From JBALVT01 sp045110675 (GTDB lineage Bacteria; Pseudomonadota; Gammaproteobacteria; Pseudomonadales; Halieaceae): a DNA stretch of 50,442 bases. Of the stretch, positions 1 through 8,482 are shown in pieces. The stretch is taken from contig JBGCGJ010000070.1 of NCBI GenBank assembly GCA_045110675.1, positions 1 through 50,442 on the forward strand. Direction: 5' to 3'. Made by a program: the position numbers and the translations under genes. Position 1 is the first letter of the stretch, and each line of letters opens with the position of its first letter. Below the pieces are notes generated by a model that searched no databases, was not told the origin of the DNA, and saw only the letters and a list, made by a program, of their open reading frames with translations.

Positions 1-1
1 C

Positions 2-343
2 TGGGATGGCGTTCAAATGATTATCGACGATGAAAACCTCGTTCCCGGTGTCGAGGACATGCGCCTTCAGTTTGGTTTTGACAGTAACGGAGATGGAGAT
101 GTTGATACCTATAGCAATGTCGCCGGCGTTACCGATTGGACACAGGTGTCTTCCGTTGAAGCCTTTGTTCTCGTGCGCAACGCAGCCGAAGATCCACAGT
201 ACATCGACAACAAAACCTATCAGCTTGGCAACGGAGTCTCAATAACTCCGAACGACCCAAATGAGGTGAATTATCGCCGAACGGTAATGAACACCCGGGT
301 ATCTTTGAGGAATATGAAACTAGTTATTCGAGGTGGAGGATGA
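2..343 (+). CDS. pilW: Type IV pilus minor pilin PilW, C-terminal part (5' end outside window)
   Basis: The reading frame is open from base 2, so the gene begins before the window; about 113 C-terminal residues are seen. PilW is a minor pilin that helps prime type IV pilus assembly in the inner membrane. The fragment carries the acidic loop FDSNGDGDVDTY (from about base 77), an EF-hand-like calcium-binding pattern that is common in PilW proteins. The stop overlaps the pilX start (ATGA at 340-343), so the two are translationally coupled. The hydrophobic N-terminus cannot be checked; the call rests on the C-terminal pattern and on the following pilX-pilY1-pilE order. Confidence 0.8.
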   Translation, partial: WDGVQMIIDDENLVPGVEDMRLQFGFDSNGDGDVDTYSNVAGVTDWTQVSSVEAFVLVRNAAEDPQYIDNKTYQLGNGVSITPNDPNEVNYRRTVMNTRVSLRNMKLVIRGGG

Positions 344-837
344 GATCTAACATAACTAACACTCAACAAAGAGGCGTGGCGCTGGTTGTGGCGCTTTTGT
401 TTTTGCTCGTCGTCACGGTCATCAGTGTCACAGCGGCAAACAACAGTTCCGTTGGATTGAAAATGGCGGCGAATATGAGCGACTCCTATTCTTCGTTCCA
501 GTCCGCAGAAGCAGGTTTGTTTGGCCTGCTGGGGCTTGCCAATACAGCTCAGGACCCCTTTGACGGATCAAACTCGTTAACACCTTTTGCGGGAGTTCCC
601 GCTGCCTCACATCCATTAAGAAATCTCAATTTAAATGGCGGTGCAGGTTCCGTCGACGTCGATGTGTTTATTACTGCCGGTGCCACACAATGTCCGAGGC
701 AGGCCAACGGTTACTCTACAGAGCTTCTAGACTGCGATTATTATCGGGTGAGTTCCGAGCACGAAGAGCCCCAAAAAGCACGCACCAAACTCGAACTCGG
801 CGTTGTAAAAACAATTATTGGTAGTGCCGCTCGCTGA
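340..837 (+). CDS. pilX: Type IV pilus assembly protein PilX
   Basis: 165 residues. The N-terminus has a short basic leader ending QQRG, then a hydrophobic helix (GVALVVALLFLLVVTVI, about residues 12-28), the PilX N-terminal pattern; no Glu is seen at +5 of the presumed mature protein, unlike major pilins. PilX is a minor pilin thought to sit near the pilus tip with PilY1. The start overlaps the pilW stop, and GAGG at 330-333 gives a workable ribosome site. pilY1 follows 76 bases downstream, in the usual minor pilin order. The C-terminal half has two Cys in a CPRQ...LLDC region that could form a disulfide. Strong by context, moderate by sequence alone. Confidence 0.85.
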   Translation: MRSNITNTQQRGVALVVALLFLLVVTVISVTAANNSSVGLKMAANMSDSYSSFQSAEAGLFGLLGLANTAQDPFDGSNSLTPFAGVPAASHPLRNLNLNGGAGSVDVDVFITAGATQCPRQANGYSTELLDCDYYRVSSEHEEPQKARTKLELGVVKTIIGSAAR

Positions 838-913
838 ACCGGCAGGCTCTACAACTTGGATTTGGCCGTCCATCTCACCGTTTGAGAACCGGCCGATAAC
901 AGAGGATAGAACG

Positions 914-3900
914 ATGATAAAGCTAAATGTACGAGAACTGGGATTAGCACTTACAACACTGTGTTTAATTGCTACAGGTATTAGTGTCCCTACTCAGGCC
1001 GACGACACAGAAATTTTCCGCGGGTCTCTTGGTACTGCAACAACCGGTCGCCCCAAAGTTCTTATTCTCTTTGATAACTCGGGAAGTATGGGCTCGAATG
1101 TCACAAGTCAGCGACCGCCCTATGACCCCAATAACACCACCTATGCGAATGTTCACCCCAGCGATAGGATCTATTACTCAACGAATGGCAGGCCACCGAG
1201 TGCGGGATCCGGACGATACTTTTTCAAATCTCGTAACCGTTGTGCTGAATCCTACAACGCCCTTGATACCTATGGGTATCTCGCGGTGGACTCCGGGGCT
1301 TTTGCCAGCGGCGATAGATGGTACAACGATATCTTCACATCCGATATTCACATAGATTGCCAAGCGGATATTATTAACAGCAATTCAGGTAATGGTACCG
1401 GAGCGGGCAGTCCTGGCAACGGATACTATCCAACTGCACCGGCCAGCACGTCTCCCAGCGCTGGAGACGAATACACGACCAACATCAACGATCCTGGTAT
1501 CGCTAACATTACCTGGGGACCTCACACATTCTACAGTGCGCATTACATGGATTGGTATCATGATAGCTCTTTAGTGACTACTAGAACTCGCTTATCGATT
1601 GCGCAGGAAGTTGTTACCAGCTTGATATCGGCGAATACCGCTATCGACTTTGGTTTGGGAGTGTTCAACCACAACAGTAGCTCCTCAAATGATGGAGGTC
1701 GTATTGTAAATCGCATAATCAATAACATGACGGCAACTGATCGCACTAACCTAACGTCAATGGTGAATGGTCTGAATGCAACGACCTGGACGCCACTATG
1801 CGAAACCAGCTATGAGGCCTACCGATATCTTTCAGGTCAAACATCGGTCTATGCACAAGAAGCGGGAACAGCCTCACCTGCTGCGGATCCAAACGCCTAT
1901 GTTTCCGGTACCACCTATAGGTCACCATCGACTGATTGTGCTGTGACTTACGTTATCTTAATGACGGACGGAGCGCCAACCTATGACACTGACGCAAACG
2001 CAAAGATTAAAGCATTGGCGGTGCCACCGGCGACAATAACGTGTAGTAATTATGCCGATGGCAACGGAGGTACTTCGGAAAACTGTATGCCAGAACTGGC
2101 TGAATACATGGCCAACACCGACTTAGATGGTGATCCTACCAACGGCGACCAATTTGCCATCACCTATACTATTGGCTTCACAACCAATCAGCCTCTACTA
2201 CAGGACACTGCGATTAAAGGCGGTTCAGGGGCAAACGGCTACTTTACCGCGAATGACGCCGCGGGCTTAGCGGCAGCCTTTTCCTCTGCTCTGTTATCTA
2301 TATTGGACAATGACGCAACCTTTACTTCTCCGGCGGTAGCCGTTGATACGTTTACCCGAACTCAAAGTCGAAACGATGTATTCTTTGCAATGTTTAGACC
2401 GAATAATCGCGTCGACTGGCCGGGCAATATCAAAAAACTAAACCTCGCCATCTCTGGCGGCAACGCCATATTGGTTGATTCTTCTGCTACGCCTGTACCG
2501 GCAATTGATACTTCCTCCGGACTGATTTCTGCATTAGCCAGAACCTATTGGCTTCCCGGAACAGACCCGGCTGACGGACCCACAGTTCAAGAGGGTGGTG
2601 TAGGTCGACTGTTGGAAACACGCACTCCTTCAACTCGTGTGGTGTATACCAATACCGGCTCGGGCGGAGCGCTAGAGGCGTTCAATCCCACAAATGTAGA
2701 TGCAACAGCATTTGGATTTGGGGCTTCTGCCAACCCATTAGCAGATTTACACAATTTCTGGGGAGTAACTTCACAAGCGGAGCTGGATAAAGTTATTTAT
2801 TGGGCAATTGGCTACAGCGATAACGGCACAACCACTCCTGTGGATGTTTCCAGAGGTTGGTTGCTGGGCGACATGCTCCACGGAAAGCCACTGGTTATCA
2901 ACTACGGTGCAAGAGGCGCCTTTACCCAAGCAAATCCGGAACTGCGTATCGCTGTGGGTACTAACGGTTCCTTCTTACACATGTTCAGCAATGACGATGG
3001 AACTGAAGACTGGGCCTTTGTACCTAAGGAACTCGCGCCCGTGATCACAAGGCGATACACCAATCCTCTATCAGCTGACCACGCATACGGTATCGATTCA
3101 CCACCCATTGTTCACGTAAAGGACCTTAATCGGGATGGTACTATCGACTCAACAGTGGGCGATAAGGTCTTCTTGTATTTCGGCTTGCGTCGAGGGGGGC
3201 GTGCACTCTACGCGCTGGATGTTTCAAATCCGGACAGCCCATCGTATAAATGGAGAATCGACGAAACGACTAGCGGTTTTTCCGAATTGGGACAAACCTG
3301 GTCGATACCAACGGTAGCGCGAATTCCCGGATACGCCGATGGCAATGGAAAGCCAAAGCCTGTGCTGATTTTCGGAGCGGGATATGACACCAACAAGGAC
3401 GGCACCGGAATTGCTACAAATGATTCCATGGGTCGTGGAATATATATCATCGATGCCGATACCGGCGCCTTGGTGTGGAGCATCACCCCCGCGGGAAACT
3501 CAGCCACAAACATGCAAGCCTCGATTTTACACTCGGTACCTGCAGGCATTACCCCGGTAGATAGTAATGGTGATGAGCTAGTCGACAGAATTTATTTTGT
3601 CGATACCGGCGGTAACATATGGCGAGTTGATTTACCCGGTAACACCTTACCGAGCTCTAGCCAGAATACGTGGCGAATCGTGAAACTGGCGGAATTGAAT
3701 GGCGGAACCGCGATAACCGATCGTCGCTTCTTTAGTGCGCCAGATGTTGTTAACACGCGTTCTGGAAACGAAGCTTTCGACGCTGTGTTGATAGGGAGCG
3801 GTGATCGCACCAACCCTAAAGCAACCGATGTCCTAAATCGCTTCTATATGATTCGCGATACACAACTCACGCCGTATACGACAGCGCATCCGACAACTAC

Positions 3901-4441
3901 CGATTGTGCGCTGCCTACCGCTACTGATTTCCGTTGTGACTTGCCACTTAGGGATGGCACCGGATCAAACAATCAATTCTACGATGCTACCAGCAACATT
4001 ATTCAGACTGGAAATGCCTCTCAGCAAACAGCGGCGAAAACAGCTTTGGATGCTGCCAATGGTTGGTATATCGACTTGGCCGCCACTGGTGAGAAGGCAG
4101 TCGCGAGATCTCTGACCATCGATGGCAGAGTTTTCTTTACAACGTTCAGCCCCGATGCAGCGCAATTGAACTTGTGTGTGCCAACACCTGGGACCGCGCG
4201 CTTGTATGCCGTAGGTCTGCAAGATGCATCGGAAGTGGTGGACTTCAATGCGGATTCGAATTATGAACGCTCCTGGGTAATAGGATCGCTGGTACCTGAC
4301 ACACCCTCACCTCACTTTGGTAGTGACGGTGAAATCAGGCTCTTGCTCCCACCTGGATCAGGTACCATCGGCAACCCATTCGAAACAGGTGCTTCGCTGC
4401 CTGCCCCCTATGGATCCTATTGGTTCCAGGAGGATTACTAG
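914..4441 (+). CDS. pilY1: Type IV pilus tip-associated adhesin/assembly factor PilY1
   Basis: 1175 residues. The ATG at 914 is chosen over the longer frame from 818 because GAGG at 902-905 precedes it and a signal peptide then begins at once (MIKLNVRELGLAL...PTQA, cleavage after about residue 31). A von Willebrand A-like domain follows, with the MIDAS-type FDNSGSMG near residues 52-59 and TDGAP near 350. The C-terminal half is the PilY1 beta-propeller, with acidic loops DLNRDGTID (737-745), DTNKDGTG (about 825) and DSNGDELVD (about 883) that fit calcium binding. In known systems PilY1 controls pilus extension and retraction, surface sensing and adhesion. It sits between pilX and pilE, and its TAG stop shares one base with the pilE GTG. 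Confidence 0.93.
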   Translation: MIKLNVRELGLALTTLCLIATGISVPTQADDTEIFRGSLGTATTGRPKVLILFDNSGSMGSNVTSQRPPYDPNNTTYANVHPSDRIYYSTNGRPPSAGSGRYFFKSRNRCAESYNALDTYGYLAVDSGAFASGDRWYNDIFTSDIHIDCQADIINSNSGNGTGAGSPGNGYYPTAPASTSPSAGDEYTTNINDPGIANITWGPHTFYSAHYMDWYHDSSLVTTRTRLSIAQEVVTSLISANTAIDFGLGVFNHNSSSSNDGGRIVNRIINNMTATDRTNLTSMVNGLNATTWTPLCETSYEAYRYLSGQTSVYAQEAGTASPAADPNAYVSGTTYRSPSTDCAVTYVILMTDGAPTYDTDANAKIKALAVPPATITCSNYADGNGGTSENCMPELAEYMANTDLDGDPTNGDQFAITYTIGFTTNQPLLQDTAIKGGSGANGYFTANDAAGLAAAFSSALLSILDNDATFTSPAVAVDTFTRTQSRNDVFFAMFRPNNRVDWPGNIKKLNLAISGGNAILVDSSATPVPAIDTSSGLISALARTYWLPGTDPADGPTVQEGGVGRLLETRTPSTRVVYTNTGSGGALEAFNPTNVDATAFGFGASANPLADLHNFWGVTSQAELDKVIYWAIGYSDNGTTTPVDVSRGWLLGDMLHGKPLVINYGARGAFTQANPELRIAVGTNGSFLHMFSNDDGTEDWAFVPKELAPVITRRYTNPLSADHAYGIDSPPIVHVKDLNRDGTIDSTVGDKVFLYFGLRRGGRALYALDVSNPDSPSYKWRIDETTSGFSELGQTWSIPTVARIPGYADGNGKPKPVLIFGAGYDTNKDGTGIATNDSMGRGIYIIDADTGALVWSITPAGNSATNMQASILHSVPAGITPVDSNGDELVDRIYFVDTGGNIWRVDLPGNTLPSSSQNTWRIVKLAELNGGTAITDRRFFSAPDVVNTRSGNEAFDAVLIGSGDRTNPKATDVLNRFYMIRDTQLTPYTTAHPTTTDCALPTATDFRCDLPLRDGTGSNNQFYDATSNIIQTGNASQQTAAKTALDAANGWYIDLAATGEKAVARSLTIDGRVFFTTFSPDAAQLNLCVPTPGTARLYAVGLQDASEVVDFNADSNYERSWVIGSLVPDTPSPHFGSDGEIRLLLPPGSGTIGNPFETGASLPAPYGSYWFQEDY

Positions 4442-4443
4442 TG
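4428..4443 (+). promoter_or_regulatory. Shine-Dalgarno that fixes the pilE GTG start
   Basis: AGGAGG at 4428-4433 is followed by seven bases and then GTG at 4441. The later in-frame ATG at 4474, which would give a conventional seven-residue prepilin leader, has no comparable site before it. Confidence 0.7.
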
Positions 4444-4884
4444 GCTCATTTATCGCGAAACAATAACGTAGCAATGCGGCGATCTGCCCAGGGCTTTACG
4501 CTCATTGAGCTCATGATCGTAGTAGCCGTAGTCGGCATCTTGTTTACGTTTGCTCTGCCGGCGTATCAAAACAGCGTGATTAAAAGCAAGCGGGCAACAG
4601 CAAAATCTCTCCTAATGGACGTAGCAAACCGACAAGAGAGGTTGTTGCTGGACCGCTCTACCTATACCTTGGATATGCAGGACCTTGGTTTTAGCGCTGA
4701 CCCTACTATCTCCGACGACGGAAACTATAGCGTCGACGCGGCGGCCTGCGCGGGCGGAACAATAGCGAACTGCTATGTTCTCACGGCAACCGCACGCTCC
4801 GGTCAAGCAAAAGACAGCAAATGCCTAACATTAACTCTTGATTCAACTGGTGCCAAAACAGCACCAAACGCCGAATGCTGGTAA
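4441..4884 (+). CDS. pilE: Type IV pilin PilE (minor pilin), GTG start
   Basis: 147 residues. The class III prepilin signature is clear: ...RRSAQG|FTLIELMIVVAVVGIL, with Gly before the peptidase cut, Phe at +1 and Glu at +5, then the PAYQNSVIKSKRATA helix typical of PilE. Four Cys lie in the C-terminal half (AACAGG, NCYV, SKCL, ECW), enough for two disulfides. The GTG at 4441 has an excellent ribosome site and overlaps the pilY1 stop by one base; it gives an 18-residue leader. The ATG at 4474 would give a 7-residue leader. PilE belongs to the minor pilin set that primes pilus assembly and joins PilY1 to the fibre. No pilY2-like gene lies between pilY1 and pilE. Confidence 0.88.
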   Translation: MAHLSRNNNVAMRRSAQGFTLIELMIVVAVVGILFTFALPAYQNSVIKSKRATAKSLLMDVANRQERLLLDRSTYTLDMQDLGFSADPTISDDGNYSVDAAACAGGTIANCYVLTATARSGQAKDSKCLTLTLDSTGAKTAPNAECW

Positions 4885-4906
4885 TCGACCACCCGAGGAT
4901 AGAACA

Positions 4907-5284
4907 ATGAAAACTCTAGTAAAAACACTCAATGCAGGTATTGCGCTGACCCTCCTAACGGCCTTACTAAGCGCAAGTAGCTACGCCCGTGGAGACCGAA
5001 CACAGACGAACGCAAATGAACAAGCAGAAAGAGGTAGTGTCGCGCGTGCGCTACCAGAGAAGAGCTATGCCTGCCAAGTAGGGGCGAAAAACGGCTTACA
5101 AGGGTTGGTTATGGTGCAAACTGACAACCGCCAAATGGCCTTTGAGACCGCATCAAACTCCATGGCTCGCACGCTCAACGGTAGGCAGAGCCCCACTATC
5201 GCTGTGGTGCAGTGCATCGAACATCCCAAGGGAAGGTTCGCAGATTCAACCTTTCAAAAATTCGTTGAAGACACGCCACTGTAA
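4907..5284 (+). CDS. Small secreted protein of unknown function at the end of the pilus operon
   Basis: 125 residues; not a family I recognise. The ATG at 4907 is chosen over the frame from 4838 because GAGG at 4895-4898 precedes it and a Sec signal peptide follows (MKTLVKTLNAGIALTLLTAL...SYA, cut near residue 27). The mature part is about 98 residues with two Cys (SYACQVG and VVQCIEH), able to form one disulfide, and no membrane segment. It starts 22 bases after pilE on the same strand, so it is probably the last gene of the pilus operon. In Pseudomonas a small gene, pilY2, lies near this position; the present protein may be an analogue, but no homology is claimed. Its translation leader is almost identical to that of pilY1. 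Confidence 0.75.
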   Translation: MKTLVKTLNAGIALTLLTALLSASSYARGDRTQTNANEQAERGSVARALPEKSYACQVGAKNGLQGLVMVQTDNRQMAFETASNSMARTLNGRQSPTIAVVQCIEHPKGRFADSTFQKFVEDTPL

Positions 5285-5339
5285 CGAAGAGTCTAGGCAG
5301 TAATCATTTCAAATTCCTAGCTGTAGTCTTGGAATAGAC

Positions 5340-5993
5340 TTAGTCAAAGCGTTGCTGATTTGTACTATCGCGCAGCGCTAACTCAACTCTGTCATTGGCT
5401 TTTTCAAGCTCAGCAGGTGTATCGATATCAAAAAACGCGGCGTCGTCGAGAACGGGCACCGTTGTAACTTGATCAGCAAATTCATCAAGTAATTTTCTCG
5501 CACCCTTGTCGCCCTGGAGCTTCATCATTTCGGGGAACAAGCGGGCAGGCCAAATAACAGGGTTTCCCATGCGCCCCGATTTTACCGGCACAACAATGTT
5601 CTGTTCACGTGCACACGCAAATGTGTCAATAAGTTTCTCGAGGAGGTCGACGCCTACAAACGGCATATCTGCGAGAATTATTATTGCGCCTTGTATTTCT
5701 TCCGGTAAAGATGACAAACCCACTTTAAGTGAACTCGATAAGCCCGAGCCGTAATCCGGGTTGTCTACTATGGCCACATCTCGCGCTCCCAAGGCAGTTC
5801 GAATTTCGTTGCCCCGATGACCAATAACGACAGTAGCGCTACACACAGAGCTGCGCAAAACCGCATCGACCACTCGAGAAACCATCGACATTCCATTGAA
5901 ATCCACAAGCAATTTGTGTTGCTCTCCCATTCTTCGAGAGGAGCCCGCCGCCAGAACGATAGCTGCAATTTTGGTCACATCAGCCAATGCCAT
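5340..5993 (-). CDS. MocA/MobA-like molybdenum cofactor nucleotidyltransferase
   Basis: 217 residues. The N-terminus holds the nucleotidyltransferase signature LAAGSSRRMGEQHKLL (residues 14-29), and ILADMPFV near 107-114 supplies the metal-binding Asp; DIDTPAEL lies near the C-terminus as in this family. By family knowledge it transfers CMP or GMP to molybdopterin for molybdoenzymes; the MocA subgroup (CTP) fits best, but MobA or another sugar-like substrate cannot be excluded. It is the last gene of the minus-strand run acyltransferase-dinG-yqcC and is convergent with the pilus operon. Other cofactor genes (moaB, moeA) lie 22 kb away. A GTG at 5978 is an alternative start. Confidence 0.78.
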   Translation of the reverse strand: MALADVTKIAAIVLAAGSSRRMGEQHKLLVDFNGMSMVSRVVDAVLRSSVCSATVVIGHRGNEIRTALGARDVAIVDNPDYGSGLSSSLKVGLSSLPEEIQGAIIILADMPFVGVDLLEKLIDTFACAREQNIVVPVKSGRMGNPVIWPARLFPEMMKLQGDKGARKLLDEFADQVTTVPVLDDAAFFDIDTPAELEKANDRVELALRDSTNQQRFD

Positions 5994-6017
5994 GATCTCG
6001 AAACCAAAACACAGTCG

Positions 6018-6347
6018 CTATACACTCGAGTCGCTTTCGGAAAGCAGAGAATCAATACGAAGAAGTGCGCGCTCGAGCGCGGCAGTGGGAAGCCCACCCC
6101 CCTTAAAATACTCCTCCGCCATCGGAGAGATACCGCAGCGATCGGGAAGTTTTTCACCAGCCTCCAACAAACTGTAGAGCGTCGGCAAAAAAATGAACTG
6201 CAACCACTGAGGAAGCGTAAGGGTATCTACACAAAAAGGTTCAGTACTGGCCAAAGCGCTAACAGATGGCGGCCGCTGATCCCACAAACCGAGTTGTCGC
6301 AACTCAGATTCGATATCTATAAGGACTTCGGCCACATCTGTTTTCAT
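6018..6347 (-). CDS. yqcC: YqcC family protein (DUF446)
   Basis: 109 residues, the usual size. The pattern ELRQLGLW near residues 15-22, then PFCVDTLTLPQWLQFIFLP (37-55) and GISPMAEEYFK (72-82), is characteristic of YqcC, a small soluble all-helical protein of unresolved function that in enterobacteria sits beside the tRNA pseudouridine synthase gene truC. No truC is seen here; instead it follows dinG by 8 bases and precedes the MocA-like gene by 24 bases, so co-transcription is likely. Confidence 0.82.
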   Translation of the reverse strand: MKTDVAEVLIDIESELRQLGLWDQRPPSVSALASTEPFCVDTLTLPQWLQFIFLPTLYSLLEAGEKLPDRCGISPMAEEYFKGGGLPTAALERALLRIDSLLSESDSSV

Positions 6348-6355
6348 AACAAGAA

Positions 6356-8482
6356 CTATCCAAGCCTTTGCTGAAACGGCGGCAGCGATTCTAGAATTGC
6401 CCGACCATAGCGACGCGTCATGAGTCTCCGATCAAGCAAGGTCACACGGCCCGTATCTTCCTCGGTTCGCAACAACCTACCGCTGGCTTGTACCAGCCGC
6501 AGCGCGGCATCAGGCACGCTTATTTCCATGAACGCGTTGCGACCCTCCGCTTCAATCCATTCAGCCAACGCAGCTTCCAGCGGACTGTCCGGAACTGCGA
6601 ACGGAATTTTCGCGATTACAACGTGTCGACAATAATCTCCCGGCAAATCCACACCTTCTGCGAAACTCGCCAAACCAAAGATAATACTACCATCGCCATT
6701 GTCGATAGCCTCGCGGTGTCGACGTAGGATTTCAGCTTTGCTGTAATCCCCCTGGAGCAATACGAGCTCTCCCATCTGTGAAGCTATACCGTTGTATACT
6801 TCCAGCATCTGTCGGCGCGAAGAAAATAGCACCAAGGAGCCCTCGTTTTTATCGAGCAAGGTGGGTAATTGATCCATAATCGCCGCGGTATGCGCAGCCG
6901 CATCACCAGGATCACAATCCATTGCCGGCACACAGAAAGTTGCATTGGCATAATTGAATGGGCTGGCGACAACTTTGAATGCAGCTTTGGTCGGTACGCC
7001 AGAATGCATAATGAAACTATCAAATGAGTTCAAAGAGGTTATCGTGGCAGAGGTAATGACGACGCCAGCCGCCCGAGACCACAAAAATTCCTGCAGAATG
7101 TCGGCGGCTAAAATAGGACTACAGCGTAAATCAAAACCGAATTGCCCAGAACTGTTCAACAGCACAATCCAGCGCGCCTTCGGGGGCATGTCGTCTTCCC
7201 CGGTAACCGCATACTCCTGAAAAAGTGCCCCTGCACCCTCGGCACGCCCTAGCATGCCGCCAATATTAATGTGCCAGGTTTCCAACTCAGCTTTGTCGAC
7301 CCCAGGGAAATCTTCATCTATCGCATCTTCAAGAATGCCTTCAATCCTATTAAGACCCGACGCCAGTTTCCCGAATTGACTGGCCAAGGTGGCAGCCACA
7401 GGAATAAGTTCTGCCGGCACAAGACCGTGATCAAAACGTAAGCTTTGGTCTTCTGAGCGATCGTCTTGGGGCAGGTCCTCGAAAAGACTGGCAACCACCT
7501 GCTCCGCTACCTGCAGCCCGGTGATGGCGGCATCCATTACTTCGGGCAAGTCTCGCAGTGGGCGTTGTAAGGATTCCAGAGTTGCGAGGGACTGGGCCAG
7601 ATCCGCTAGAGATTTCCGGCTGTCTTGCAGCCATGCCGCAGTGGTGTGCAAGCGACAGAAGCCCGAGAAGTGGGACAACGCCTTGCTGGGTAAATGGTGC
7701 CCTTCGTCAAAAATATAAATGCTGTCTTCCGGAGCGGGTAGTATCGCGCCGCCACCCAAAGCAAGATCTGATAAAGCCAGGTCGTGATTGGTGACAATAA
7801 CATCGGCGTTCTGAAGTTCGTCCCGAGCCTTGTAGAAACTGCACTGACTAATGTTGGGGCATCGACGACCACTGCATTGGCTGTGATCCGTTGTGACACC
7901 AAACCAGATATCTTCGCGGATAGTATCCGTCCAATTGTCGCGATCGCCATCCCACTCTCCCCGAGCTAGGGAATCGAGCATGGAGGTGTAAACCGGCAGC
8001 GCATCCGAAGCCAGCGGTGTGGCCAGTTCATCGGGATAGAGTGAGAGTAATCCTGAGTCACCAGAGCCATCGGCCATGACCCGATCGAGCTTGGAAAGGC
8101 AGACATATCGTCTTCTTCCTTTAGCGAGTGCGTAGCTAAAATCCAAGCCGCTGTGTCGTTTGATATCTGGCAGATCTTTTTGAATGAACTGCTCCTGGAG
8201 GGCGATCGTCGCCGTGGCAACAATCAGCCTTTTACCGAGAGCCTGTGCCACCGGAATACTCGCCACCGCATATGCGATAGTTTTGCCCGTTCCCGTACCA
8301 GCCTCAATAACACATACCGCCGGATCACGGGACGGAGAATCTCCCGGAGCGGGAATTTGACCCAGCGTATTCGCAATTTCCGCTATCATTTGCCGCTGTC
8401 CCCAGCGAGGACTCAGCGATTTACTTTCCATGAGCGCGCCGTAAGCATCGCGAATAACGTCTTTCGTATCATCAGTTAGCAA
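6356..8482 (-). CDS. dinG: ATP-dependent DNA helicase DinG
   Basis: 708 residues from the proposed TTG at 8482 (E. coli DinG is 716). DinG is an XPD-like 5'-3' helicase with an iron-sulfur cluster that unwinds D-loops, R-loops and forked DNA. Seen: Walker A EAGTGTGKT (60-68), four cluster cysteines (about C128, C203, C208, C214, the last three in CSGRRCPNISQC), the DEGH box (about 259-262), and C-terminal motif VI QASGRLLR. The frame is open upstream to 8656, but those residues lie inside the acyltransferase gene and do not resemble DinG; the TTG start aligns with the E. coli N-terminus, and AGGA lies 11 bases before it. It overlaps the acyltransferase stop by 11 bases. No LexA box is seen. 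Confidence 0.92.
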   Translation of the reverse strand: MLTDDTKDVIRDAYGALMESKSLSPRWGQRQMIAEIANTLGQIPAPGDSPSRDPAVCVIEAGTGTGKTIAYAVASIPVAQALGKRLIVATATIALQEQFIQKDLPDIKRHSGLDFSYALAKGRRRYVCLSKLDRVMADGSGDSGLLSLYPDELATPLASDALPVYTSMLDSLARGEWDGDRDNWTDTIREDIWFGVTTDHSQCSGRRCPNISQCSFYKARDELQNADVIVTNHDLALSDLALGGGAILPAPEDSIYIFDEGHHLPSKALSHFSGFCRLHTTAAWLQDSRKSLADLAQSLATLESLQRPLRDLPEVMDAAITGLQVAEQVVASLFEDLPQDDRSEDQSLRFDHGLVPAELIPVAATLASQFGKLASGLNRIEGILEDAIDEDFPGVDKAELETWHINIGGMLGRAEGAGALFQEYAVTGEDDMPPKARWIVLLNSSGQFGFDLRCSPILAADILQEFLWSRAAGVVITSATITSLNSFDSFIMHSGVPTKAAFKVVASPFNYANATFCVPAMDCDPGDAAAHTAAIMDQLPTLLDKNEGSLVLFSSRRQMLEVYNGIASQMGELVLLQGDYSKAEILRRHREAIDNGDGSIIFGLASFAEGVDLPGDYCRHVVIAKIPFAVPDSPLEAALAEWIEAEGRNAFMEISVPDAALRLVQASGRLLRTEEDTGRVTLLDRRLMTRRYGRAILESLPPFQQRLG

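Noticed and set aside
5817..6374. A 185-residue plus-strand frame opposite the MocA-like gene and yqcC
   Set aside because: It overlaps two well-supported genes on the other strand, has a low-complexity basic composition and no recognisable domain or ribosome site.
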